Assembly: GCF_019805165.1 (NCBI RefSeq)
Contig: NZ_RWIJ01000017.1
Location: 62,001 to 126,000 of the forward strand
Source of the DNA: Azospirillum sp. 412522
GTDB taxonomy: Bacteria; Pseudomonadota; Alphaproteobacteria; Azospirillales; Azospirillaceae
Direction: 5' to 3'
DNA length: 64,000 nucleotides
This document shows, in pieces, positions 33,250 through 41,798 of this stretch. The position numbers were made by a program, and so were the translations under genes. Each line of letters starts with the position of its first letter. Positions within the stretch are counted from its first letter, which is position 1. The notes under the pieces were generated by a model. It did no database searches, was not told the origin of the DNA, and was given only the letters and a program-made list of their open reading frames with translations.

Positions 33250-33450
33250 ATGACCCACGCCAACGCCTACGCCATCGAAGTCCAGGGCCGCTCCGCCGGC
33301 ATCGTCGTCGCCGAGCGCGGCGGCTTCACCTTCTTCGTGTCCGATTGGGCTTTCCGCGATCTCGACCGCCGCGTCTTCCGCAATGTCGGACAGGCCCAGC
33401 GCGCCGCCCACCAGCATTACAGCCGGCTGCCCGACACCCGCCGCCGCTGA
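33250..33450 (+). CDS. Small 66-residue protein before metQ
   Basis: A frame starting at ATG 33250 (MTHANAYAIEVQGRSAG) with a GGGGGAG about 11 bases upstream. The product has a beta-hairpin-like start, FFVSDWAFRDLD and a basic end. Family not recognised. It sits between the leader peptide and metQ and is probably co-transcribed. A weak stem (CCC/GGG at about 33226-33235) overlaps its ribosome site. Confidence 0.5.
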   Translation: MTHANAYAIEVQGRSAGIVVAERGGFTFFVSDWAFRDLDRRVFRNVGQAQRAAHQHYSRLPDTRRR

Positions 33451-33528
33451 CTCTCCATCGAAAAACCCCGCTGCCCGAAAAAACGCTGCCCAAAAAAACC
33501 GCTGCCAAGAATCCTGAGGAAAGCCCCC

Positions 33529-34308
33529 ATGAAGAGCATCCTGATGTCGGTGGCCGTCGCCGCCGGCCTGTTCGCCTCCGTCGCCTCCGCCCTCGCCGCC
33601 CCGCTGAAGCTCGGCGTGTCGGCCGGCCCCTATGGCGAGATCCTGGAATTCACCGCCAAGCTGGCGGCCAAGGAGGGCATCGAGGCGCAGGTGATCGAGT
33701 TCACCGACTGGAACATGCCGAACGCCGCGCTCCAGGCCGGCGACATCGACGCCAACAACTTCCAGCACCAGCCCTTCCTCGACAATCAGGTGAAGCAGCG
33801 CGGCTACGACATCGTCTCCGTCGCCAAGAGCGTCGTGGTGCCGATGGGCGTCTACAGCAGCAAGGTCAAGGCGCTGGCCGACCTGAAGCCGGGCGCTTCG
33901 GTGTCGATCCCCAACGACCCGACCAACGGCGCCCGCGCCCTGTTCCTGCTGGCCAAGGCCGGCGTGATCGGGCTGAAGGAGGGCGCCGGCCTGAACACCA
34001 CCATCGCCGACATCGTGAACCCGAAGGGCATCAAGCTGGTGGAACTGGACGCCGCCCAGCTGCCGCGCTCGCTCGACGACGTCGATGCGTCGGTCATCAC
34101 CCTCAACTATGCCGTGCTGGCCGGGCTGGAGCCGAAGAAGGCCCTGGTGCTGGAGGATGACCAGTCGAAGTGGAACCTGGTCTGGGCGGTCCGCAAGGAT
34201 CGCATGGAAGACCCGACGATCAAGCGCTTCATTGCGCTGTATCGTTCGCCCGAAGTGCGGCAGTTTGTCGAAACGCGCTTCAACGGTTCCATCATTCCGA
34301 CCTGGTGA
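33529..34308 (+). CDS. metQ: Methionine ABC transporter substrate-binding protein
   Basis: A 259-residue NlpA/MetQ-family protein. A signal peptide (ILMSVAVAAGLFASVASALAA) ends without a lipobox Cys, so it is a free periplasmic binding protein. Family blocks are VSAGPYGEILEF, DIDANNFQHQPFLDNQ, SIPNDPTNGARALFLL and LDAAQLPRSLDDVDA. It delivers methionine (or a related sulphur compound) to MetNI encoded directly downstream. Confidence 0.92.
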   Translation: MKSILMSVAVAAGLFASVASALAAPLKLGVSAGPYGEILEFTAKLAAKEGIEAQVIEFTDWNMPNAALQAGDIDANNFQHQPFLDNQVKQRGYDIVSVAKSVVVPMGVYSSKVKALADLKPGASVSIPNDPTNGARALFLLAKAGVIGLKEGAGLNTTIADIVNPKGIKLVELDAAQLPRSLDDVDASVITLNYAVLAGLEPKKALVLEDDQSKWNLVWAVRKDRMEDPTIKRFIALYRSPEVRQFVETRFNGSIIPTW

Positions 34309-34351
34309 GGGGGCTGGGGGACGCAGGACGTCCCCCTTTGCCGAATAAAAG

Positions 34352-35404
34352 ATGATAACGCTAACAAACATTCGTAAGACCTATGCCGCGCGTGGCGGCG
34401 GGGCTCCGGTCCACGCGCTGGCGGACATCGACCTTTCCATCGGACGCGGCGAGGTCTTCGGGATCATCGGCCGCTCCGGTGCCGGCAAGTCCACCCTGCT
34501 GCGCACGGTCAACCTGCTGGAAAGCCCGACCGCGGGCAGCGTCAAGGTGGACGGGGTGGAGATGACCGCCCTGTCGGCGGCGGAGCTGCGCAAGGCCCGC
34601 CATTCCATCGGCATGATCTTCCAGCACTTCAACCTGCTGTCCTCGCGCACCGTCTTCGACAATGTGGCGCTGCCGCTGGAACTGGCCGGCATGGCCAGGG
34701 CGGAGATCGGCCGGACGGTGGAGCCGCTGCTCGACCTCGTCGGGCTGGCCGACAAGCGCGACCGCTATCCGGCGGAACTGTCGGGCGGGCAGAAGCAGCG
34801 CGTCGGCATTGCCCGCGCGCTCGCCAGCAAGCCGAAGGTCCTGCTGTCGGACGAGGCGACCTCGGCGCTCGATCCCGAGACGACGACGCAGATCCTGCAT
34901 CTGCTGGCCGACATCAACCGGCGGCTCGGCCTGACCATCGTCCTGATCACCCACGAGATCGCCGTCATCAAGGAGATCTGCCACAAGGTGGCGGTGATGG
35001 AGAATGGCCGGGTGATCGAACAGGGGCCTGTCTTCGACATCTTCGCCCATCCGAAACACCCGACCACCCGCAGCTTCGTCGATCCCGTCATCAACCGCGG
35101 CATCCCCGACAGCCTGCGCGACCGGTTGTCGCACCAGCCGGGGCCGGGCAGCAACCCGGTGCTGCGCATCACCTTCACCGGCGCGAAGGCGACCACCCCG
35201 GTCATCAGCGCCATCAGCCGCCGTCTGGACCTGGATCTCAACATCTGGCACGGCCAGATCGACGAGATCCAGGGCGCGCCCTTCGGCACGCTGGTGGTGG
35301 AGGCGCTGGGCGATCAGGCCAGGGTCGATGCCGCCATCGCGCTGGTCAAAGAGAACAATCTGGGTGTCGAGGTGTTGGGCCATGCTCTCCCCGCAAATCA
35401 TTGA
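34352..35404 (+). CDS. metN: Methionine ABC transporter ATP-binding protein
   Basis: A 350-residue ATPase: Walker A GRSGAGKS (residues 40-47), signature LSGGQKQRVGIARAL, Walker B VLLSDEATSALDPET, then a C-terminal ligand-binding NIL domain (residues about 265-345) that in the family senses internal methionine and shuts the transporter. It overlaps metI by 23 bp. Confidence 0.95.
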   Translation: MITLTNIRKTYAARGGGAPVHALADIDLSIGRGEVFGIIGRSGAGKSTLLRTVNLLESPTAGSVKVDGVEMTALSAAELRKARHSIGMIFQHFNLLSSRTVFDNVALPLELAGMARAEIGRTVEPLLDLVGLADKRDRYPAELSGGQKQRVGIARALASKPKVLLSDEATSALDPETTTQILHLLADINRRLGLTIVLITHEIAVIKEICHKVAVMENGRVIEQGPVFDIFAHPKHPTTRSFVDPVINRGIPDSLRDRLSHQPGPGSNPVLRITFTGAKATTPVISAISRRLDLDLNIWHGQIDEIQGAPFGTLVVEALGDQARVDAAIALVKENNLGVEVLGHALPANH

Positions 35405-36050
35405 CCTGCTGATCAAGGGGTTGCTCGACACGCTGCAGATGGTGGCGGTGTCGGGCGCCATCGGGACGCTGATCGGACTGCCGATCGGCGTGCTGCTGGC
35501 CGTCACCGGCCGGGGCGAGCTGCTGCAGAACTTCGCCTTCAACAAGGCGATGGGGGCGGTGGTCAACATGACCCGCTCCACCCCCTTCATCATCCTGGTG
35601 GTGGCGATCATCCCCTTTACCCGGCTGATCGCCGGCACTTCCATCGGCACCAACGCCGCCATCGTGCCGCTGACCGTCGCCGCCGCCCCCTTCATCGCCC
35701 GCGTCGTCGAGAACGCGGTGCGCGAGGTCGACCGCGGCCTGGTCGAGGCGGCGCAGGCGATGGGGGCCACGCCCTTCCAGATCATCCGCAAGGTCCTGCT
35801 GCCGGAAGCCCTGCCGGGCATCGTCGCCGGCCTGACCCTGTCGGCGGTCAGCCTCGTCGGCTATTCCGCCATGGTCGGCGCCGTCGGCGGCGGCGGCCTG
35901 GGCGATCTCGGCATCCGCTACGGCTATCAGCGCTTCCTGCCGGAGGTGATGCTGGCGGTGGTGATCGTGCTGATCGTGCTGGTGCAGATCGTCCAGTCGA
36001 CGGGCGACCTGATCGCCCGCCGTGTCAACAAACGCAATCTGAAATCCTGA
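35382..36050 (+). CDS. metI: Methionine ABC transporter permease
   Basis: A 222-residue protein with five to six spans and the coupling EAA loop (LVEAAQAMGATPFQIIRKVLLPEALPG). ATG 35382 inside metN gives the family length (about 217). It forms the channel with MetN. Confidence 0.95.
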   Translation: MLSPQIIDLLIKGLLDTLQMVAVSGAIGTLIGLPIGVLLAVTGRGELLQNFAFNKAMGAVVNMTRSTPFIILVVAIIPFTRLIAGTSIGTNAAIVPLTVAAAPFIARVVENAVREVDRGLVEAAQAMGATPFQIIRKVLLPEALPGIVAGLTLSAVSLVGYSAMVGAVGGGGLGDLGIRYGYQRFLPEVMLAVVIVLIVLVQIVQSTGDLIARRVNKRNLKS

Positions 36051-36078
36051 CCCCCAAAAAAACTGAGGAGTGTTCGAG

Positions 36079-36885
36079 ATGCTGCGCTTCCGTTCGCTGG
36101 CTTCGCTGCTGGCCGGTGCCGCCACCATGGCCATTGCTTTCGGCGCGCCCTTTGAGAGTGTGGCCGCCGAAACGATCAAGGTCGGCGTCACCGCGGGTCC
36201 GCACGCCCAGATCCTGGAAGCGGTGAAGCCCATCGCCGCCAAGGACGGGCTGGACATCCAGATCCTGGAATTCACCGACTACGTCATCCCGAACCAGGCG
36301 CTGGCCGGCGGCGATCTCGACGCCAACAGCTTCCAGCACCAGCCCTATCTGGACAACCAGGTGAAGGACCGCGGCTTCGATCTGGTCAGCGTCGGCAAGA
36401 CGGTGGTCTATCCGATCGGCATCTATTCCAAGAAGGTCAAGAGCCTGGAGGAGCTGCCGGCGGGGGCCAAGTTCGCCATCCCCAACGATCCGACCAACGG
36501 CGGCCGCGTCCTGCTGCTGCTCCAGGCCAAGGGCCTGATCAAGCTGAAGGACGGCGGCAACCTCAAGGCCTCGCCGATCGACATCGTCGAGAACCCGAAG
36601 AAGCTGGAGATCGTCGAGCTGGACGCCGCCCAGCTGCCGCGCTCGCTGGACGACGTGACCGCTGCCGCCATCAACACCAACTTCGCGCTGGAGGCCGGCA
36701 TCGACCCGGTCAAGGACGCCATCGCCCGCGAGGCGGCCGACAGCCCCTATGCCAACGTCATCGCCGTGCGCAAGGCCGACAAGGACAAGCCCTGGGTCGC
36801 CAAGCTGGTGAAGGCCTACAACAGCCCCGAGGTGAAGGAGTTCATCCTCACCAAGTTCAAGAACGCCGTGGTTCCCGCGTTCTGA
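36079..36885 (+). CDS. Second MetQ-family substrate-binding protein
   Basis: A 268-residue paralogue of the first metQ, with the same blocks (GVTAGPHAQILEAVKPI, DLDANSFQHQPYLDNQ, IPNDPTNGGRVLLLL, LDAAQLPRSLDDVTA). A signal peptide (LASLLAGAATMAIAFG, cleaved near ESVAAE) has no lipobox. GAGGAG eight bases upstream sets ATG 36079. Two binding proteins flanking one MetNI pair suggest two ligands (for example L- and D-methionine or derivatives). Its 3' end overlaps the convergent TPR gene by 29 bp. Confidence 0.9.
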   Translation: MLRFRSLASLLAGAATMAIAFGAPFESVAAETIKVGVTAGPHAQILEAVKPIAAKDGLDIQILEFTDYVIPNQALAGGDLDANSFQHQPYLDNQVKDRGFDLVSVGKTVVYPIGIYSKKVKSLEELPAGAKFAIPNDPTNGGRVLLLLQAKGLIKLKDGGNLKASPIDIVENPKKLEIVELDAAQLPRSLDDVTAAAINTNFALEAGIDPVKDAIAREAADSPYANVIAVRKADKDKPWVAKLVKAYNSPEVKEFILTKFKNAVVPAF

Positions 36886-39800
36886 GGTCCATGAGGGCAC
36901 GCCCGGCGGCGCCCAGCGCGTCGCCGAGCGTCCCGCCCGTTTTCGGCCCGAACAGCCGCATCGACGGATACCAGGGCCGGCAGCCGGTGCCGAGCGCCGT
37001 CCAGTCCCCCGCCGGCCCGATCCGCCAGACCGGCGCGCCGAGCGCACCCGCCATCTCCGCCACCGATGTCCCGGCGGAGATCACCAGATCCAGCGCCGTC
37101 GTCAGAGCCGCCGCACCATCCAGATCGTTCTTCAGGTCGAGCGGCGGGCGGTGGATCGTGATGCCTAAGCGCCGTTCGGCGTCGGCGAGTTCGGCTTCGC
37201 ACTCGTCGTATTGAAGATTGACCAGGAGCACGCCGGGCAGGGCGAGGATCGGCGCCCAGCCGGTCAGCGGGGCATAGTTGGCGTCGCGCAGGGCGCTGCG
37301 CAGGCCGCTGCGCCAGCAGAAGCCGACCGTCAGGGGGCGATGGCCGTTACCCGAGTCATCCAACCATCCCCGCCACCGCTCCACCGCCGCGTCGTCCGCC
37401 CGCAGCCAGCCGGCCCGCGCCGGGAAGCCGCTTACCCCCCAGCCGAGCCGCAGCGGCAGCGACCCCGCCGGGACGTGGCAGTCGGCGTCCGCCGGATCCG
37501 CCGTCGCCGCGCGGACCAGCGCCTGCGGGAAGGACCGCGCGAACAGGTCCACCAGCCGTGGTTCGGATTCCAGAATTACCCGGCCGGCGCGCGCGATCAG
37601 GGCGGGGTAGCAGGCGCTGAACATCAGCTCGTCCCCTACCCCCTGTTCGCGCCAGACCAGCAGCGTCTTTCCCGTCAGGTCGCCGCCGTCCCAGGCCGGG
37701 ATACGGAAGCGCCGGTCGGGCAAGGCCTGTCCGGCGGCGAAGCGGGCCTCCAGCCCGGCCCAGCCGGTGGCAAGCTCTCCCTGCGCCAGCGCCGCATAGC
37801 CGCGGTTGAAGGCGGCGATCGTCAGGGTCGGGTCGCCCTCAACCGCCTGCCGATAGGCGGCATCGGCCTCGGCCGGCCGGCCGGCGGCGTGCAGGGCGTT
37901 GGCCTGGTTGTAGCGCCAGTCCGCCCGTCCGGGTTCCAGCGCCAGGGCGCGCCCCCAGCCCTTCAACGCGGCATCGAGCCGGCCCTGCCGCTGCCGCAGG
38001 TCGGCCAGCCCGGCCCAGCCGGCGGCGGTTCCGGGGGCGAGCAGGATCACCCGCCACCGGGCCAGCCCGGCGGCGGTGCCGTCGCCCGCCCGCTCCAGCG
38101 CCAAGGCGAGGTTGCCCAGCGTGCCGAGGTCGCCGGGCCGGCCCTGGAGCGCCAGGCGCAGATGCGCCACCGCCTCGGCCGGGCGGTCGAGCGCCAGGGC
38201 CGCCAGCCCAAGGTTGCCGACCGCCACCGGATCGCCGGGGCGCAGGCGCAAGGCCCGGCCGGCGGTGCGCTGCGCCAGGCCGGCATGGACGGGGTTGCGC
38301 AGAGCTTCCGCCGACAGGGCGGTCCAGGCTTCCGCGAGCGCCGGATCAAGGGCGAGCGCGCGCTGGAAGAAGGGGTGGCTCTCCCGTCCCATCGCCTGCC
38401 GGGCCAGCCCCGCATTGGTCCACAGCCCGGCATGGAAGGGGGCGAGGCGCCGCGCCGCGTCGGTGGCGTCCGCCGCCTCGGCCGCCGCGCCGCGCGACAG
38501 GCGCAGGGCGCCGAGATTGCCGAGCGCCTCCATGTCGTCGTCGGCCAGCGTGGCGGCAGCCTGCCAGTCGGCCTCGGCCTCGGCCAGGGCGCCCATCTCC
38601 TGGTGGGCCAGGGCACGGCGCTTGTGGCGCTCGGCGGTCGGCTCCACCGCGAGGACGCGGGCCAGCAGGGCGGCGGCGATGTCGGGACGGCCGGCCTGAT
38701 GACCGAGCTGCGCGTAGCCCTCCAGCGCCGCCGGCACCTCGCCGCCCTGGTCGAGGATGCGCTGATAGGCCTTCTCCGCCTCGGGCCAGCGACCGGACTC
38801 GTGCAGTCCGCGCGCCTCGGCCAGCCACTCCCCAATGGGTAAAGCTGGGACAAGCCGGCGCAGTTCGGCCGCCATGCGGGTCAGCAAGTCCGCCAGCCTC
38901 TCGCCGGGCGTTGTGCTCCACAGCCGCATGGAGGGGAACCAGGGCCGCACGCCGCTGCCCAGCGCCGTCCAGTCGCCGGCCGGGCCGAAGCGCCAGACCG
39001 GCACGCCCAAGGCCCCCGCCATCTCGCCGACCGAACTCGCCACCGTCACCACGAGGTCGAGGCCGGCGATCAGCGCCGCCACTCCTTCCAGGTCGCTCTT
39101 CAGGTCGGTGCCGGGCCAGCGGCGGATGCACAGGCCGAGTTTCGCCTCGACCTCGGCGATCTCCGCCTCGCGCCCGTCATATTGCAGCGTGACCGGAATC
39201 AGGCCGGGCAGGGTCAGCAGCGGCGCCCAGTCCGCCAGTTGGGTGTAGGAAGCCTTGCGCTCGCCAGCCATGTTCCGGCTGCCCCAGCAGATGCCGACGC
39301 GTAGGCCCGGCCCCAGCGCCGCCAGCCGCTCGCGCCACTCCGCCAGCCGCGGCGGATCGGGCGCCAGCCAGGACGGCCGGGCGGGAAAATCGGCCAGGGT
39401 CGGGCGCAGCAGCCGGGGCAGCGATCCCATCGGCAGATGGGCGTCGGCATCGGTGGGATCTGCCGTCTGCGTCCGCACCGTGACGCCGGGCAGGGCGCGG
39501 CCGACCAGCCCGGTCAGGCGGGGATCGACTTCCACCACCAGTTCCCCAGGTCCCAGCCGTGCGGCGAGGTCGGGCAGGGCGGTGCCGAACAACAACTCGT
39601 CGCCCAGCCCCTGCTCGCGCCAGACCAGCAGGCGCCGGCCGGAAGCGCCGTCCCAGGCCGGCAGCGTGAAGCTGCGCCCGGCAGAGACGCGGCGGGAGGC
39701 GAAGCGCGCCTCGTATTCGTCCCACCCCTCCGTCAGCCGGCCCCGGCCCAGCAGTCGCAGGGCGAGGTTCCAGCGCGCCAGGGCGAAGCCGGGGGCGTGG

Positions 39801-40525
39801 ACCAGCGCCCGGCGATAGAGTGCTTCCGCCTCCTCGCCGCGGCCCTGCGCCTCGCGCAGCAGGGCGAGGTTGACCATCGTTTCGGCATCGTCGGGGGCGA
39901 GGTGCAGGGCCTCCAGATGCGCCGCCTCCGCCTCCGGGATGCGGCCGGTCTCCTTCAGCACGACGCCCAGGTTGGTCAGGGCGGTGGCATGGCCGGGGTC
40001 GAGCCGCAGAGCGTGGCGCAGCGCCGCTTCCGACTCCGCATAGTCATCCCGCGCCCGCAGCAGCGTGCCGAGATTGGCCCACGCCTCGGCATAGCCGGCA
40101 TCGAGATCCAGGGCGCGGCGGTAATGGACGGCGGCCTCCGCCAGCAGGTCCTGCTCCTGCAAGGCGCTGCCCAGGCTGTTGTGCGCCTGCGGATAGGCCT
40201 CGCGCAGGGCGAGCGCCCGGCGGTATTCCGCCTCCGCCTCGTTCAGCCGGCCCAGTGCATGGAGGGCGAGACCAAGGTTGGCGTGCTGTTCCGCCATGCC
40301 GGGACGGTGCGCGATCGCCTGTTCGATCAGCCGGACGGCCTCGGCATCCTGGCCGCGCTGGTGGTGCAGCGCGCCCAGCAGGTGCAGCGCGTCGGCGTTC
40401 CGGCCGTCGGCCGTCAGCATCGCGCGATAGGCGCGCTCCGCCTCATCCAGCGCACCGGCGCGATGGTGGGCCAGCGCCTCGCGCAGGAGGGCGGCCAATT
40501 TGGCGGGTACGGCGGTGGGCGGCAT
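36857..40525 (-). CDS. Giant TPR protein with two glycosyltransferase-like modules
   Basis: A 1222-residue protein built as a duplication. TPR helices (about residues 5-260) are followed by a GT-B-like domain (about 275-550: LLVWREQGLGDELLFG, GICWGSR, ASSVGEMAGALGVPVWRFGPAGDWT). A second TPR block (about 560-920) and a second GT-like domain (about 935-1215: LLVWREQGVGDELMFS, GFCWRSG, GTSVAEMAGALGAPVWRIGPAGDWT) follow. Such TPR-transferases modify flagellin or other surface proteins in related bacteria. The neighbouring chemotaxis operon makes flagellin glycosylation a reasonable guess, not proven. Confidence 0.8.
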   Translation of the reverse strand: MPPTAVPAKLAALLREALAHHRAGALDEAERAYRAMLTADGRNADALHLLGALHHQRGQDAEAVRLIEQAIAHRPGMAEQHANLGLALHALGRLNEAEAEYRRALALREAYPQAHNSLGSALQEQDLLAEAAVHYRRALDLDAGYAEAWANLGTLLRARDDYAESEAALRHALRLDPGHATALTNLGVVLKETGRIPEAEAAHLEALHLAPDDAETMVNLALLREAQGRGEEAEALYRRALVHAPGFALARWNLALRLLGRGRLTEGWDEYEARFASRRVSAGRSFTLPAWDGASGRRLLVWREQGLGDELLFGTALPDLAARLGPGELVVEVDPRLTGLVGRALPGVTVRTQTADPTDADAHLPMGSLPRLLRPTLADFPARPSWLAPDPPRLAEWRERLAALGPGLRVGICWGSRNMAGERKASYTQLADWAPLLTLPGLIPVTLQYDGREAEIAEVEAKLGLCIRRWPGTDLKSDLEGVAALIAGLDLVVTVASSVGEMAGALGVPVWRFGPAGDWTALGSGVRPWFPSMRLWSTTPGERLADLLTRMAAELRRLVPALPIGEWLAEARGLHESGRWPEAEKAYQRILDQGGEVPAALEGYAQLGHQAGRPDIAAALLARVLAVEPTAERHKRRALAHQEMGALAEAEADWQAAATLADDDMEALGNLGALRLSRGAAAEAADATDAARRLAPFHAGLWTNAGLARQAMGRESHPFFQRALALDPALAEAWTALSAEALRNPVHAGLAQRTAGRALRLRPGDPVAVGNLGLAALALDRPAEAVAHLRLALQGRPGDLGTLGNLALALERAGDGTAAGLARWRVILLAPGTAAGWAGLADLRQRQGRLDAALKGWGRALALEPGRADWRYNQANALHAAGRPAEADAAYRQAVEGDPTLTIAAFNRGYAALAQGELATGWAGLEARFAAGQALPDRRFRIPAWDGGDLTGKTLLVWREQGVGDELMFSACYPALIARAGRVILESEPRLVDLFARSFPQALVRAATADPADADCHVPAGSLPLRLGWGVSGFPARAGWLRADDAAVERWRGWLDDSGNGHRPLTVGFCWRSGLRSALRDANYAPLTGWAPILALPGVLLVNLQYDECEAELADAERRLGITIHRPPLDLKNDLDGAAALTTALDLVISAGTSVAEMAGALGAPVWRIGPAGDWTALGTGCRPWYPSMRLFGPKTGGTLGDALGAAGRALMDLRTREPRRS

Positions 40526-40715
40526 GGAGCGGGGCCGGATCGAAAAAGACGTGGCGTTTCGATAGCATGAGTCGGACGGACGGCAGGCATCTAAATCCCG
40601 CTGAGTCAGGCAAAACCCTGGGGATGATTATCGGGACTGGCATGGCTCCCTTCATTCTGTATACTTGCGCTCAATTCGGCTTCGTCGGTCGATTTCCATC
40701 CAAAAGGCCTATATC
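40526..40715. other. Divergent region between TPR protein and chemotaxis operon
   Basis: 190 bp that must hold promoters in both directions. No clear sigma-54 or sigma-28 consensus was found; TTGCGC (40668-40673) is a weak -35 candidate for the operon. AAAAGG (40702-40707) is the likely ribosome site of the first gene. Confidence 0.35.
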
Positions 40716-41114
40716 TTGAGTAAGACTGCAATCATCGTCGACGACAGCAAGCTTTCGCGTATGCATGTGCGGGCAATGGTCTTGCGCAACAAACCCGACT
40801 GGTCGGTGGTCGAGGCGGCAAACGGCGACGAACTCTTCAAGGCGTTGCAGGACACGCCGGTTGACGTTGCGATCATCGATTACAACATGCCCGGCGACAA
40901 CGGCGTGGACACCGCGGCCAAGCTGCGCCAGCGCCTTCCCAACGTCCACATCGCCATCATCACCGCCAACGCGCAGGACGCGGTGGTGTCGGGCATCCGC
41001 TCGGTCGGTGCCGCCTTCATGCCCAAGCCGTTGGAGGAGGAGCAGGTCGCCCGCTTCCTGAACTCCACCGCCCTGCCGCCGCGCCGTCCTCCCGCCCAGG
41101 CTCCGCAGGAGTGA
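40716..41114 (+). CDS. CheY-like response regulator, first gene of the chemotaxis operon
   Basis: A 132-residue single receiver domain: acidic pair in AIIVDDSKLSR, phospho-acceptor Asp in DVAIIDYNMPGDNG, Thr/Lys switch residues in AIITANAQD and AFMPKPLEEE. A TTG start at 40716 is proposed because MSKTAIIVDD is the normal receiver N-terminus; the frame is open to 40665. It overlaps the CheC gene by four bases, fitting a phosphatase-substrate pair. Confidence 0.88.
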   Translation: MSKTAIIVDDSKLSRMHVRAMVLRNKPDWSVVEAANGDELFKALQDTPVDVAIIDYNMPGDNGVDTAAKLRQRLPNVHIAIITANAQDAVVSGIRSVGAAFMPKPLEEEQVARFLNSTALPPRRPPAQAPQE

Positions 41115-41758
41115 GCGCACCCCCCAAGCTGAGCGAGCTGGAGCGCGACGCGCTGGCCGAACTGGGCAACATCGGCATCGGCCGGGCATCGACGGCACTC
41201 GGCCGCATGCTGGGCGGGTTGGTGACCCTCTCGGTCCCGACGGTCGAGATGGTGCCGGCGCAGGAGGTGGCGGGGCTGCTGGACCAGGCGCTGACGCCGC
41301 CGCTGGTGGGTGTTTCGGAAACGCTGGGGGGGCTGTTCGCCGGCTGCGCCCTGCTGGTCTTTCCCCAGGCCGGAAGCCTGCCCCTGGCGCGCGCCGCCCT
41401 GCCGCCGGACGTGTCGGCCGAGGACGCTTCCGAGATGGAGGACGAAGTCCTGGCGGAGCTCGGCAACGTCGTGCTGAACAGCGCGCTGGCGCTGGTCGCG
41501 AACCTTCTGGGCGAAGCGGTCGATACCGGCCTGCCGGCGGTGTTCCGCGGCGATGCGGCGGAGGTCCTGCGGGGGTGTACGGGGCCGGTTCCGGCCGAGG
41601 AAGGCGCAGCGGTCCTGTTCCACATCGATCTGCGCGCCAACCTGCCGGGTGGCGACGGGATCGTGGTCGGAGGGCGGGTCGTTCTGCTGCTCGACGCCGG
41701 TTCCGCCGGGGCGCTGCAGGCGAAGCTCAGCCGCTATATCGGGCGGCTGGTGGCGTGA
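41111..41758 (+). CDS. cheC: CheC-type phosphatase
   Basis: A 215-residue protein with two copies of the CheC active-site helix, ELGNIGIGRASTALGRML and ELGNVVLNSALALVANLL, each keeping the E-x2-N pair that dephosphorylates CheY-P. GTG 41111 overlaps the previous stop. CheC is common in Gram-positives and archaea and less so in proteobacteria, so the pairing with an adjacent CheY is notable. Confidence 0.85.
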   Translation: MSAPPKLSELERDALAELGNIGIGRASTALGRMLGGLVTLSVPTVEMVPAQEVAGLLDQALTPPLVGVSETLGGLFAGCALLVFPQAGSLPLARAALPPDVSAEDASEMEDEVLAELGNVVLNSALALVANLLGEAVDTGLPAVFRGDAAEVLRGCTGPVPAEEGAAVLFHIDLRANLPGGDGIVVGGRVVLLLDAGSAGALQAKLSRYIGRLVA

Positions 41759-41798
41759 CGGCAACAAGAACAACCGGCTGGAAAGGCGGGTAAGGACC

